DNA from: Frigoribacterium faeni
Lineage (GTDB): Bacteria > Actinomycetota > Actinomycetes > Actinomycetales > Microbacteriaceae
DNA: 64,000 nucleotides
Reading direction: 5' to 3'
NCBI RefSeq assembly: GCF_011761235.1
Contig: NZ_JAAOYW010000004.1
Location: 1 to 64,000 of the forward strand
The translations under genes and the position numbers were made by a program. Positions within the stretch are counted from its first letter, which is position 1; each line of letters begins with the position of its first letter. The notes beneath the pieces were generated by a model. That model saw only the letters and a list, made by a program, of their open reading frames with translations, was not told the DNA's origin and did not search any database. Of this stretch, positions 45,179 to 52,502 are shown piece after piece.

Positions 45179-45349
45179 CTAGCCGGCGACGTCCATGGTC
45201 GTGAGCTTCGCGCGGCGGCGGCGGGCCAGGGCCGTCAGGGTGGTGCCGAGCAGCGGGACGGCAGCGCCGATACCGATCGCTTCGGCGCCGTCGCTACCCG
45301 TGCACGCCAGGCCCGAGGGAGTTGCGACCGGAACGGTCCGTTGTTGATC
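45179..45349 (-). pseudogene. Remnant of a LAxTG-anchored surface protein
   Basis: Read on the minus strand, the frame gives TVPVATPSGLACTGSDGAEA, then a hydrophobic stretch IGIGAAVPLLGTTLTALA, then RRRRAKLTTMDVAG and a stop (45179-45181). This is a complete sortase sorting signal (LACTG, helix, Arg tail) like that of the intact surface protein at 57976. Everything upstream is gone. The upstream frame closes at about 45350 and is fused to foreign sequence. Confidence 0.7.
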
Positions 45350-45878
45350 TCAGATGCTCTGACAGAGACGCTGAGCCCGACGAGTCGCCCCGGCTCAAGC
45401 GAAGCGCCAAGCCGTAGATCAAGCCCAGCGGGCTCTCGAACCACTTCGGCTCGACGAGCAGCGCCGGCTGATTGTTTCGAAAGTCAGCTCGCGCTCCACG
45501 CCTGATGACTCGCTGCAGATGAGGGAGTGCCGTTTCCAAGCTGAGCCAATACCAGGCTTGCAGTTCATCGATCAGCCTGAGTTGCCACGAAGTGAAAGGT
45601 GACGCATCCCAACCTGGACTTGGCAGGTGCTCAGCTGACCCGTGACTTGCATTCCACCAGATGGGATACGGAAGCACTCTCTCGAGATGCACTTCCATCA
45701 AGTGGGCCTCGAACCAAGTACCTGCAGCGAGGACACGTTCGGCTACTTCTTCGGCCTGGACAGGCAGGTCGATACCCGACCGCTCCACGTATGCGGCAGC
45801 GTTGACCTGCAACGCATCGACCTGCCTCTGAAATAGCTCTCGTGCATCGACCTTCGAGAGCTCTGAGGTGAAGATCAC
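45294..45878 (-). CDS. Unknown protein, truncated paralogue of the next gene
   Basis: This 194-residue soluble protein starts at GTG 45878 with MIFTSELSKVDARELFQRQV. It is homologous to residues 1 to about 165 of the neighbouring protein; both carry SPFTSxQLxLxD, AWYWLxxExALP, RVxR and SPLxLxYGxxLRL. It lacks the neighbour's C-terminal domain. Its last 15 residues or so run into the LAxTG remnant in another frame, so the 3' end has probably been lost by recombination. The family is not recognised. Confidence 0.6.
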   Translation of the reverse strand: MIFTSELSKVDARELFQRQVDALQVNAAAYVERSGIDLPVQAEEVAERVLAAGTWFEAHLMEVHLERVLPYPIWWNASHGSAEHLPSPGWDASPFTSWQLRLIDELQAWYWLSLETALPHLQRVIRRGARADFRNNQPALLVEPKWFESPLGLIYGLALRLSRGDSSGSASLSEHLRSTTDRSGRNSLGPGVHG

Positions 45879-45921
45879 CAGCTCACGCTACCCAGAGCGC
45901 ACGAAGCACGAGGCTCAGGGG

Positions 45922-46974
45922 TCACATCTCTGCCGCGGAATCCGGCTCTTCGTTCACTGCTTTCATCAACTGTGGGATCAGAGGCTCCAGGGCGTTCGAC
46001 ACACTCCGAGCAAGAGACCCGCCACGAGGGCTGCCCTCGACGAACCAGCTCTCGGCGCCTTCCCGCACAGCCGACTGGACTCCCCGCACACCGAGCAGTG
46101 CCCGCGTCACGGTGTCCTCCAGAACGGCTTCGAGCTCACCGCCGCGGATGTACTCCGCGACGGCGACGTCTACCTGCCACCGACCATCCTCGGGATCGCT
46201 CGACCAGACGACGTCGACACACCGGAAGTCGTCATCGCTATTGATGTGCCAGGACACTTCCCGGATGCCGTCGTGACGCTCGCTCTGCTTCGTGATCTTC
46301 CCCATGCTTCGACTTTCCTCAGCCGGAGGCGCTGCCGCCTCATCGAGATCGACAGATCCTGTTGATCGGATCTCGTCAGGGGTTGAGGCAATGTCTTCCC
46401 GTTGGCGATCGGATGTTCCCACCGTCAGATTCTTCTCGAACGCCTCAACGATGTAGTTGACGTCCTCGTCTCGCCCGTCCAGGAGGCGGAGTCCCCATCC
46501 GTAGACGAGTATCAACGGGCTTGCATATCGCGCCGGAGCAATCTCCAGGTTCGGCTCCTTGTTGCGCCAATTTCTCTGACTCTCTTTTCGGACTACTCGC
46601 TTTGCCGCGGGGAGCGCAGCCTCGACAGCGAGCCAGTACCACGCGGAGAACTGGTCGACCAACTCCAACTGCGGTGATGTGAACGGGGACCTGCCCCGTT
46701 CGGCTTCGGGCAGCACTTCCGCCGTCGGCGCGTTGGGGTCCCACCACACTGGCAGCGGCGCGGGCCGCTCCTTTACTCCGGTGACGAGATGGTGCATGAA
46801 CCAGGATGCGGCCGCAGCGACCTGTGACCGGCGCACATCGAGCGAGTCGGAAGCCTTCGGCATGCTGATCTCGGCGCGCTGCGCGTAGGCCCTGGCGTTT
46901 GGCTCAAGCGTCGCGGTGTAAGCGTCGAACAGCTCTTGCGCCTCGCTCTTGGACAGCAGCATCGACGCAATCAT
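45922..46974 (-). CDS. Unknown two-domain protein of the accessory island
   Basis: This 350-residue soluble protein starts at ATG 46974 (MIASMLLSKSEAQELFDAYT, matching the start of the paralogue). Domain 1 (about 1-170) shares SPFTSPQLELVDQFSAWYWL and the following ExALP, RN and SPLILVYGWGLRLL segments with the paralogue. A charged linker follows. Domain 2 (about 240-335) has DGIREVSWHINSDDDFRCVD, then VDVVWSSDPEDGRWQVDV and a helical end. No catalytic motif is recognised. Lower GC than the core. It follows the small gene at 46979 by four bases. Confidence 0.65.
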   Translation of the reverse strand: MIASMLLSKSEAQELFDAYTATLEPNARAYAQRAEISMPKASDSLDVRRSQVAAAASWFMHHLVTGVKERPAPLPVWWDPNAPTAEVLPEAERGRSPFTSPQLELVDQFSAWYWLAVEAALPAAKRVVRKESQRNWRNKEPNLEIAPARYASPLILVYGWGLRLLDGRDEDVNYIVEAFEKNLTVGTSDRQREDIASTPDEIRSTGSVDLDEAAAPPAEESRSMGKITKQSERHDGIREVSWHINSDDDFRCVDVVWSSDPEDGRWQVDVAVAEYIRGGELEAVLEDTVTRALLGVRGVQSAVREGAESWFVEGSPRGGSLARSVSNALEPLIPQLMKAVNEEPDSAAEM

Positions 46975-46978
46975 GTCG

Positions 46979-47164
46979 TCAAGGTACCCAGGTCGTGTAG
47001 CCGATGCCTTGGCGCTCCAATCGGTCGAGGAGCGCAGGGTCAGGACCAAGTGAGTTGTTGGAGTGTGTGAAGAAGTGCCACTCGACGGACTCGACACCGG
47101 AGGTTCGGTCTTGGTTGGTTTCCAAGAAGCCTGCAGACCGGTCGCCCGGTAGACGGTCGTTCAT
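46979..47164 (-). CDS. Small hypothetical protein upstream of the two-domain protein
   Basis: This is a 61-residue protein with VESVEWHFFTHSNNSLGPDP then ALLDRLERQGIGYTTWVP. It looks like an alpha/beta unit and is vaguely RraB-like, but too short to name. Its first codons lie inside an 18-bp array element (47142-47159). It ends four bases before the next gene, so co-translation is likely. Confidence 0.45.
   Translation of the reverse strand: MNDRLPGDRSAGFLETNQDRTSGVESVEWHFFTHSNNSLGPDPALLDRLERQGIGYTTWVP
47142..47159 (+). repeat. 18-bp array element, outlying copy E0
   Basis: TCGCCCGGTAGACGGTCG matches the element family of the array (49485-54711) in the same orientation. It lies 128 bases before the serine recombinase gene. 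Confidence 0.6.
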
Positions 47165-47286
47165 CGGGACACCTTCGCGAGCCCGTCTTGGTGGGCTGGG
47201 GTCAAGTAGCGCCTGGCCTGCGGATTCGCGTATGCCTGTCCCGCAAAAAAGCCCGGTGACGGGGGCCTAAACGCTACAGTCATCGG

Positions 47287-47856
47287 ATGCTCATCGGCTA
47301 CGCCCGCGTCTCGACCTCGGGACAAGATCTCGCAGCACAACGTGACGGTCTCGCAGCACTCGGTGTTGACGAGCAACACGTGCATGTTGACCACGGCCTG
47401 TCGGGCACAACTCGAGCCCGGCCAGGCCTTCGCGAGGCAGTAGCCGCGTGCCGTGCCGGCGACGTCTTGGTCGTCACAAAGCTCGACCGTCTCGCCCGCT
47501 CCCTGCGGGACGCGACCGACATCGCCGACGAGCTCACGAAGAAGGGCGTCGCGCTCAACCTCGGCGGAGCGGTCTACGACCCCACCGACCCCGTCGGCCG
47601 GCTGCTCTTCAACGTCCTCGGCATGGTGGCCGAGTTCGAAGCTGACCTCATCCGAGCCCGCACCCGGGAGGGCATGGCAATCGCGAAGGCCGCCGGCAAG
47701 CTTCGCGGTCGCAAGCCCAAGCTCACTGCCTCGCAGGAGAAGCACCTCGTCCAGCTGCACCGCACCGGTGCCCACACCACGAGCGACATCGCCGAGTTGT
47801 TCGGCGTCGCTCGTTCGACGGTCTACAGGGCCATTCAGCGAGCCGATCAGCAGTGA
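47287..47856 (+). CDS. Small serine recombinase (resolvase/invertase)
   Basis: This 189-residue site-specific recombinase has the catalytic motif GYARVSTSGQDLAAQRD (nucleophile Ser9), then VTKLDRLARSLRDATDIADE and FNVLGMVAEFEADLIRARTR. The C-terminal helix-turn-helix is TTSDIAELFGVARSTVYRAI. Length and domains are complete, so it may be active. It stands beside an element copy and upstream of the cassette-like array. Similar proteins serve Tn3-type resolution or DNA inversion. Confidence 0.9.
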   Translation: MLIGYARVSTSGQDLAAQRDGLAALGVDEQHVHVDHGLSGTTRARPGLREAVAACRAGDVLVVTKLDRLARSLRDATDIADELTKKGVALNLGGAVYDPTDPVGRLLFNVLGMVAEFEADLIRARTREGMAIAKAAGKLRGRKPKLTASQEKHLVQLHRTGAHTTSDIAELFGVARSTVYRAIQRADQQ

Positions 47857-47894
47857 CCTAGAGGAGAGGACGGCGCGCCCTTAGGGCCGGCGGC

Positions 47895-48107
47895 TCAGTG
47901 GTGATCGGTGCCCTTGGAAGAGCCGGCCTTCCGCACCGCCACGAGGGAACCAATTGCGAGGACGAACATTGCGATGGCCAGGGCGCCGAACAGGAGCCGT
48001 CCGGTTAACCGAACAGGAGCCGTCCGGTTAAGTCGGGTGCCCGAAACAGAAGGACAACGGCAAGGACCACCTCCTGGCTCGCGGACGAGGCCGGCGCGTT
48101 CCGACAT
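47895..48107 (-). pseudogene. Small membrane protein with 23-bp duplication at its 5' end
   Basis: The C-terminal 35 residues (TGRLLFGALAIAMFVLAIGS and on) form one clear membrane helix and a basic tail. Upstream, a 23-bp unit is duplicated exactly (47986-48008 and 48009-48031). This shifts the frame between the two copies, so the N-terminal 30 residues read from ATG 48107 are not protein-like. The gene may be broken or start at a later codon. Confidence 0.4.
47986..48031. repeat. Perfect 23-bp tandem duplication
   Basis: Two adjacent identical copies, beginning CCGAACAGGAGCCGTCCGGT and ending TAA, with no spacer. The unit is not a multiple of three. Confidence 0.9.
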
Positions 48108-48289
48108 ATCTCACGATCCTGGGGATGCGAAGGAAGGCTCTGGTCCGTTGAGCTGATCGGCCGCAGGGTGGGCTGTGGTCATCTCAGGGGTGGAGGTCTC
48201 GTCATCCTCGAGTCCCGTCTTGTGTGTCGGAACGATCACGGGACCCTCGGAGGCCGAGCACGCGCCTCCCTGATCCGTACGGTTGAGAC

Positions 48290-48997
48290 ATGAGAACTTC
48301 TTGGGCGATCAGCGCCGCAGCAGCCGTGGCCGTGTCGATGACGGCAGTGCTCGCGGGGTGCACGTCGACCGAGGCGCCCGCGGCCGAATCGACGGCAAGC
48401 GACCCGCAGGCGACCTCGTCACCTGCACTGGAATCCGGCTCCGACGCACTCGCCGGCGTCGACTCGATCGTGGTGTCCTCTGCCGGACTGTCCCTCCGTG
48501 ACGCCGACTCCGAGGTCGCCTCGATCGATCTTGTCGGAACCACGCTCGACGACGCCCTCGAGACCCTGACCCAGGTGTTGGGTGCGCCGCGATCCAGCGA
48601 TGTCGAGGCGGGGTCCTGTGTGAGTGCGCAGACCGCCTGGGCCTGGGGTGACAACACGGTCATCGGCACCGCCGACGCCCTCACCGATGAGGGCACGCTG
48701 ACGTTCGGAACGAACCAGACGTCCGTCGAGACCGCTGACGGTCGCACGGTCCGCATCGAGACACCCACCGGCGCCGCTGTCGGCGATCCCGTCGCGCCCA
48801 TTGCCGACGGTCTGGACGCCAGCGTGAAGGACACCTTCGACACTGTGCCCGAGGAGGAGCGCCTCTCGGTCGTCTACGACCTCGCCCGAAGCGACCAGGT
48901 GGACGGCGAGTGGAACCCCTACGGGGCCTCCGTCTACAGCGAGAAGGGCGTCATCGAGGCGATCCGAGGCCCGGGGCACATCAAGAGCACCTGCTAG
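48290..48997 (+). CDS. Hypothetical lipoprotein
   Basis: This 235-residue lipoprotein has a 23-residue signal and lipobox VLAGC (Cys24), then a Ser/Ala/Thr/Glu-rich linker. The folded part (about 60-235) has SIDLVGTTLDDALETLTQVL, TAWAWGDNTVIGTADALTDE and a C-terminal Cys. Segments such as GTTLDDALETLTQVLGAP resemble extracytoplasmic sensing or binding domains, but I do not recognise the family. Composition is intermediate between island and core. Confidence 0.75.
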   Translation: MRTSWAISAAAAVAVSMTAVLAGCTSTEAPAAESTASDPQATSSPALESGSDALAGVDSIVVSSAGLSLRDADSEVASIDLVGTTLDDALETLTQVLGAPRSSDVEAGSCVSAQTAWAWGDNTVIGTADALTDEGTLTFGTNQTSVETADGRTVRIETPTGAAVGDPVAPIADGLDASVKDTFDTVPEEERLSVVYDLARSDQVDGEWNPYGASVYSEKGVIEAIRGPGHIKSTC

Positions 48998-49143
48998 GCG
49001 ACTCAGAACGGTAGGGGGCCTGCCGGTCGATGGACGGGTCATCGGATCTCGCCTGAGGCCACGAATCGTCTCGAGACAGCGTCGAACGACGTGCTGAGCG
49101 TCTCAGAAAGGGATGGTTCAACAGGACGTGACAGGCTGCGGTG

Positions 49144-49482
49144 ATGACTGACTCACCTGTTGCTCGGACAACTCTGATGGATCAGAACCTCGGCGGCGTC
49201 ACCAGCGTCTCGCACGTGGAGGTGCGCCGAATCTCGATTGCGCCCACGACGACCGGCGGTGCGCACACGCATAACGGGCCGGTTTTCGGAACGATTGAGA
49301 GCGGCTCCGTCACTTTCCAGATCGGCACGGGCGCGGAGATCGTCTTGCGGGCTGGTGACGTCTTCTACGAGCCGGCCGGGGTCGTGGTCTCGAAGTTCGA
49401 TACTGGTGGTGAGCCCGTGGTGTTCCTCGGCTACTTCCTCCTCGACGATGGCGCCGTTCCTGAGATCGAGTTCACCTCGTAG
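49144..49482 (+). CDS. Cupin-domain protein
   Basis: This 112-residue single cupin has metal motif 1 APTTTGGAHTHNGPVFGTIE and motif 2 AGDVFYEPAGVVVSKFD. It is a small beta-barrel protein that may bind a metal and a small ligand. ATG 49144 is preferred to GTG 49141, with little to separate them. Its stop is 2 bases before the first array element. Confidence 0.8.
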   Translation: MTDSPVARTTLMDQNLGGVTSVSHVEVRRISIAPTTTGGAHTHNGPVFGTIESGSVTFQIGTGAEIVLRAGDVFYEPAGVVVSKFDTGGEPVVFLGYFLLDDGAVPEIEFTS

Positions 49483-49484
49483 GA

Positions 49485-49502
49485 CTGTCCGGTAGGGGAT
49501 CC
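49485..49502 (+). repeat. Array element E1
   Basis: CTGTCCGGTAGGGGATCC. It lies directly after the cupin gene and before the cassette-like gene at 49526. It opens the array of eleven same-orientation elements. Confidence 0.75.
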
Positions 49503-49525
49503 TCTTCCGTTCCGATGACGGCGGC

Positions 49526-49933
49526 TCAGGCGGCCCGTCCTCGTCGGATCAAGGCAGCTTTGACGACACCGATGACGAGGAGCAGGCCTAGGGCTGCTGG
49601 GCCGTAGGTGAGCCAGGTGAGAATCCATGCATCAGCTGCTCCTCGAGCGGTCTCGATGACTGACGCAGTCATATAGGTGCACTCGCGACCCAACGGCCAG
49701 GCGGAGAAGGAACCGGAGACAAGCTGTGTCTCGATCGAGGAGTGGTCAAGGTACGGACCCTCGACGGCGCATTTGTAGGTCGCGCCCTTGTAGACGTAGA
49801 GCAGCCGGGCGGCAAGAAAGAGCGTTCCTGACGCGGCGAGGAGCACGACACCAACGAAGCCCTGCACGCGGTAGGACGTGAAAAGAGGGCGCATATACCT
49901 ACTCAAGAGGCAATGTGTGCGAGGCACATCCAT
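49526..49933 (-). CDS. Two-helix membrane protein, cassette paralogue 1
   Basis: This 135-residue protein has two membrane helices at about 20-45 (GFVGVVLLAASGTLFLAARL) and 105-128. Between them is an outside loop with two conserved Cys (YKCAVEGPY and RECTY), probably a disulphide. The start ATG 49933 (MDVPRTH) is fixed by alignment with the paralogue at 53228 (MDVPNGH). The two proteins share most residues, including YKGATYKCAVEGPYL and SGSFSAWPL. Function unknown. It lies alone between elements E1 and E2, pointing against them. Confidence 0.75.
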   Translation of the reverse strand: MDVPRTHCLLSRYMRPLFTSYRVQGFVGVVLLAASGTLFLAARLLYVYKGATYKCAVEGPYLDHSSIETQLVSGSFSAWPLGRECTYMTASVIETARGAADAWILTWLTYGPAALGLLLVIGVVKAALIRRGRAA

Positions 49934-49966
49934 CGGGCGGGCGACTCGATGAGATGCAGCCCGCGC

Positions 49967-49984
49967 CGTTCCGATAGACGATCG
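49967..49984 (+). repeat. Array element E2
   Basis: CGTTCCGATAGACGATCG, between the start of the gene at 49526 and the gene at 50058. Confidence 0.75.
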
Positions 49985-50057
49985 CTGTTCTGTTTCCTGC
50001 GTGAGGCAAACAGAGCCCAACGAGCGCTCTGGCCGGTTTGCCTTCTAGATTTGAGTC

Positions 50058-50534
50058 GTGTCCATCCTCGGAAGTTCTCCCTCTCGCGACGTCGAGAAAC
50101 GAACGACTTGGGTTCTCAGTTCGCACCCTGCCATTGGCCAGGTCGAGGGCGTGTCCGTGTGCGTCGAGCGCGTCGAGCTCACTGCGGAGCGCGTGTGGCT
50201 TCACGCGCGCGCCGTGTCGAACACGGTCACTGAGGAGCTCACCGCTGACTACTGGACTGCCAGCCGAGCATGGCGTGAGGTCGTAGGACACCGCGGGTGG
50301 GACGCAGCTGGCGAGCCACCAGCGGAGCCGGGATTGATGCTGCAACAGGTCGACGTAATGCTGAGCGATGCGAAAAGTCGCCCCGTGCCGGGAAGAACCG
50401 TGTCGGTTGGTGGCACCGGCACCGAATGGGTCATCTCGTGGTCGTGGCCGTTCCAGGCGGGAGACGAGCTGGCGTTCCTAGCTAGTTCCCCAGACGGTCG
50501 ATCGACAACACTCTGCGTAGACATTCGGCGCTAG
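50058..50534 (+). CDS. Hypothetical cassette protein
   Basis: This 158-residue soluble protein starts at GTG 50058. It is rich in beta strands: VEGVSVCVERVELTAERVWL, then VDVMLSDAKSRPVPGRTVSV and GTEWVISWSWPFQAGDELAF. It looks like an Ig-like or beta-sandwich fold. I do not recognise the family. It lies alone between E2 and E3. Confidence 0.6.
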   Translation: MSILGSSPSRDVEKRTTWVLSSHPAIGQVEGVSVCVERVELTAERVWLHARAVSNTVTEELTADYWTASRAWREVVGHRGWDAAGEPPAEPGLMLQQVDVMLSDAKSRPVPGRTVSVGGTGTEWVISWSWPFQAGDELAFLASSPDGRSTTLCVDIRR

Positions 50535-50552
50535 CTGTTCTCACCTTCAGGC

Positions 50553-50570
50553 GGTCCCGATAAGGGATCG
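50553..50570 (+). repeat. Array element E3
   Basis: GGTCCCGATAAGGGATCG, 18 bases past the preceding stop and 30 before the next start. Confidence 0.75.
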
Positions 50571-50600
50571 GCCACCGGGGCGACCTCGTAGGGTCGTTGC

Positions 50601-51176
50601 ATGGATCAGGGCGAAGTCGTCGAGCATGTCGCCCTCAGGGCTCGGTCGGCGGGCCGCCCGATTGTGGTCGGTATCTCGGGCTTCTGCGGGTCGGGGAAGT
50701 CCACGCTTGCGCGTCGCATGGTCGAGGCTCTGCTTGGCGCCGTGAGGATGCGCGGTGACGACTTTCTCGATCCTGCACGCTCTCACCTCCGCTCGGCGGA
50801 CTGGGACGGAGTGGATCGGCAACGTCTCGTTTCGAGTGTCTTGGAGCCCTTCCGCGGCGAGCAGCAGGGCGAATTCCAACGGTATGACTGGGCGGTAGGG
50901 GCCCTTGGCGCTCCGGAGCCGGTTCCTCGCGCCGAGATCCTCGTCGTCGATCTCATCGGCCTTTTCCACCCTGAGGCCTTGCCTTCCCTCGACGTCACGG
51001 TCTGGTGCGATGTCGAGCTCGACGTCGCCGTCAGCCGCGGCATGGCCCGCGACAGGGAACTAGGCCGACGCCACGAGGTGCTGTGGACCGACGTCTGGGC
51101 TCTGAACGAACGCGACTTCGCCCAGGAATTCATGCCGCGAGAGCACGCAGAGACGCTGTACGCATCGTCTCAGTAG
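50601..51176 (+). CDS. Uridine-kinase-like P-loop protein (cassette copy)
   Basis: This 191-residue kinase-like protein has Walker A GISGFCGSGKSTLARRMVEA, acceptor-side motif RMRGDDFLDPARSHLRSADW, QRYDWAVGALG and a Walker-B-like ILVVDLIGLFHPEALPSLDV. It would phosphorylate a nucleoside or other small molecule. It is a clear paralogue of the gene at 55550-56158 (shared AVRMRGDDFLDP, RSADWDGVDR and VVDxIGLFHPEALP). Its stop TAG lies inside element E4. Confidence 0.8.
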   Translation: MDQGEVVEHVALRARSAGRPIVVGISGFCGSGKSTLARRMVEALLGAVRMRGDDFLDPARSHLRSADWDGVDRQRLVSSVLEPFRGEQQGEFQRYDWAVGALGAPEPVPRAEILVVDLIGLFHPEALPSLDVTVWCDVELDVAVSRGMARDRELGRRHEVLWTDVWALNERDFAQEFMPREHAETLYASSQ

Positions 51177-51183
51177 GGGATCG
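51166..51183 (+). repeat. Array element E4
   Basis: CGTCTCAGTAGGGGATCG. It contains the stop codon of the kinase-like cassette gene. Confidence 0.7.
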
Positions 51184-51236
51184 GCTTTTGAACCGGTCAG
51201 AACCCGTGAATGGAACAGAAGTGGCACTCTTGGGCC

Positions 51237-51452
51237 ATGACTCCCAACGGCGACGTCAGTCCGGCTAAAGCTCAACTTAGAAGGGCGTTCATCGGTATGG
51301 CCGTGGGCGTCGTCCTCATCGTTGCTTTCCTTGTGGTCAGTGCTGTGACGAACCGGCTTGGCCTAATAGGGGTGGGCGTCGGGGTGGTGTTCGTTGCTCT
51401 GAATGCCGGTCGAGCCATCTGGGTGATGAAGCGACGCGAGGGAAAGAACTAG
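51237..51452 (+). CDS. Small two-helix membrane protein (cassette)
   Basis: This 71-residue protein has two helices (GMAVGVVLIVAFLVVSAV and GVGVGVVFVALNAGRAIWVM) and a basic end. Function unknown. It is the only gene between E4 and E5. Confidence 0.6.
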   Translation: MTPNGDVSPAKAQLRRAFIGMAVGVVLIVAFLVVSAVTNRLGLIGVGVGVVFVALNAGRAIWVMKRREGKN

Positions 51453-51497
51453 TGCTCTGCTCTAGCCGGGGCCATGGCATTCGTTCAAGTGCACGGG

Positions 51498-51515
51498 CCG
51501 TCCGATAGGGGATCG
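51498..51515 (+). repeat. Array element E5
   Basis: CCGTCCGATAGGGGATCG. Confidence 0.78.
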
Positions 51516-51618
51516 GTAGGCGGGGAGAGGAGAGGCGGGCACCGGTCCCCGGTTGGGGGATTTCATGACAAGCCCTCATCGTATTGAATGCTGTCCTGGC
51601 TTGACGATGGGGTGCGGC

Positions 51619-52149
51619 ATGAGTGACGACGGTTTTACGGAGCTATCGGCAGTGGCGAGTGGGCTGGCGGACATGTACCGTCCAAGTCCCGCTTGGCGAG
51701 GTAGCCCATTTAAGTGGGTGCAATCACTTCCGCCAGGGCGGCGCGGAGCCGTTGGGCGCCAGCTATTCCAGCAGTGGGCACGTAACCAGGGTCTGCAGGC
51801 TGAGACACACACATCGCCAGACCGGCAAATCTTTGTGGTCGCAAACGGCGCTCAAGTACAGGTCAAGCTTTCGACCCTTTGGCGGAACGGGTTCTATCGC
51901 TTTCAGCAGATCCGAGATCGAGATTTCGACTTCTGTCTATTCCTCGGGCTGTCTCCGCAGTCCGTGCATGCGTGGCTTGTCCCAAAGGAAGTCCTCGATG
52001 TGCATGTGATCGGGCACCTCGGGCAGCACACAGGAGCCGGCGCAAGCGAAACGGCTTGGGTGACGGTCTACCCCGAGGAAGTGCCAGGGTGGCTCGAGCC
52101 ATTTGGTGATTCACTCGAGCGGGTTCGTTCGATGCTTGTTTCGGACTAG
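51619..52149 (+). CDS. PD-(D/E)xK-like nuclease, possible restriction or defence protein (cassette)
   Basis: This 176-residue protein has VGRQLFQQWARNQGL, THTSPDRQIFVVANGAQVQV and the diagnostic VKLSTLWRNGFYRFQQIRDR, then DFDFCLFLGLSPQSVHAWLV and PKEVL. In related proteins this segment reads E-[IV]-K-x-STLW and forms the PD-(D/E)xK nuclease core. Here Gln replaces the usual acidic residue before VK, so activity is uncertain. No methyltransferase gene is adjacent. The start is taken as ATG 51619; ATG 51565 and 51607 are possible. It lies alone between E5 and E6. Confidence 0.6.
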   Translation: MSDDGFTELSAVASGLADMYRPSPAWRGSPFKWVQSLPPGRRGAVGRQLFQQWARNQGLQAETHTSPDRQIFVVANGAQVQVKLSTLWRNGFYRFQQIRDRDFDFCLFLGLSPQSVHAWLVPKEVLDVHVIGHLGQHTGAGASETAWVTVYPEEVPGWLEPFGDSLERVRSMLVSD

Positions 52150-52195
52150 GTGGACGAAGCAAGCACGCTCATTCAGCGTCGTCCGCTTCTTCAGG

Positions 52196-52213
52196 GTGCC
52201 CGATAGACGATCG
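52196..52213 (+). repeat. Array element E6
   Basis: GTGCCCGATAGACGATCG. Confidence 0.78.
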
Positions 52214-52261
52214 TGGTCTGGGACGGCCGTCCGCGGCACGGTCGACGTGAAAGCATGAGTC

Positions 52262-52453
52262 ATGACGTCAGATAACGCGCCCAGAGACGGTCGGACAACG
52301 TGGCGAGTCATGCTCGTCGTTGCGCTGGTCATCGCTGCTACGTCGGTCATCTTGATTGCCGTCGACCCTCACCAGGTGGGCATGTACTTCACGCTGATCG
52401 GCATGCTCTGCCTGATCTGGGTGAGCATCAGGAATCTGCGGCGACTCAAGTAG
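52262..52453 (+). CDS. Small two-helix membrane protein (cassette)
   Basis: This 63-residue protein has a polar start (MTSDNAPRDGRTTWR) and two helices (VMLVVALVIAATSVILIAV and MYFTLIGMLCLIWVSI), then a basic end. Function unknown. It is alone between E6 and E7; the latter starts 6 bases after its stop. Confidence 0.6.
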   Translation: MTSDNAPRDGRTTWRVMLVVALVIAATSVILIAVDPHQVGMYFTLIGMLCLIWVSIRNLRRLK

Positions 52454-52459
52454 GTCGCT

Positions 52460-52477
52460 GCGCCCGATAGACGATGG
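52460..52477 (+). repeat. Array element E7
   Basis: GCGCCCGATAGACGATGG. Confidence 0.75.
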
Positions 52478-52502
52478 TCTTCTGGGCGTTGGCCCTAGCG
52501 TG

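Noticed and set aside
44600-45200. tRNA attachment site at the island edge
   Set aside because: No cloverleaf or TTCGANNC-type arm was seen on either strand, and no matching direct repeat at the right edge.
47287-47856. Complete transposon of the Tn3 type
   Set aside because: No transposase gene and no terminal inverted repeats were found near the serine recombinase.
48101-48125. Further degenerate array element (TTCCGACATATCTCACGATCC)
   Set aside because: Only the ends resemble the consensus and an insertion is needed to align it; too weak to count.
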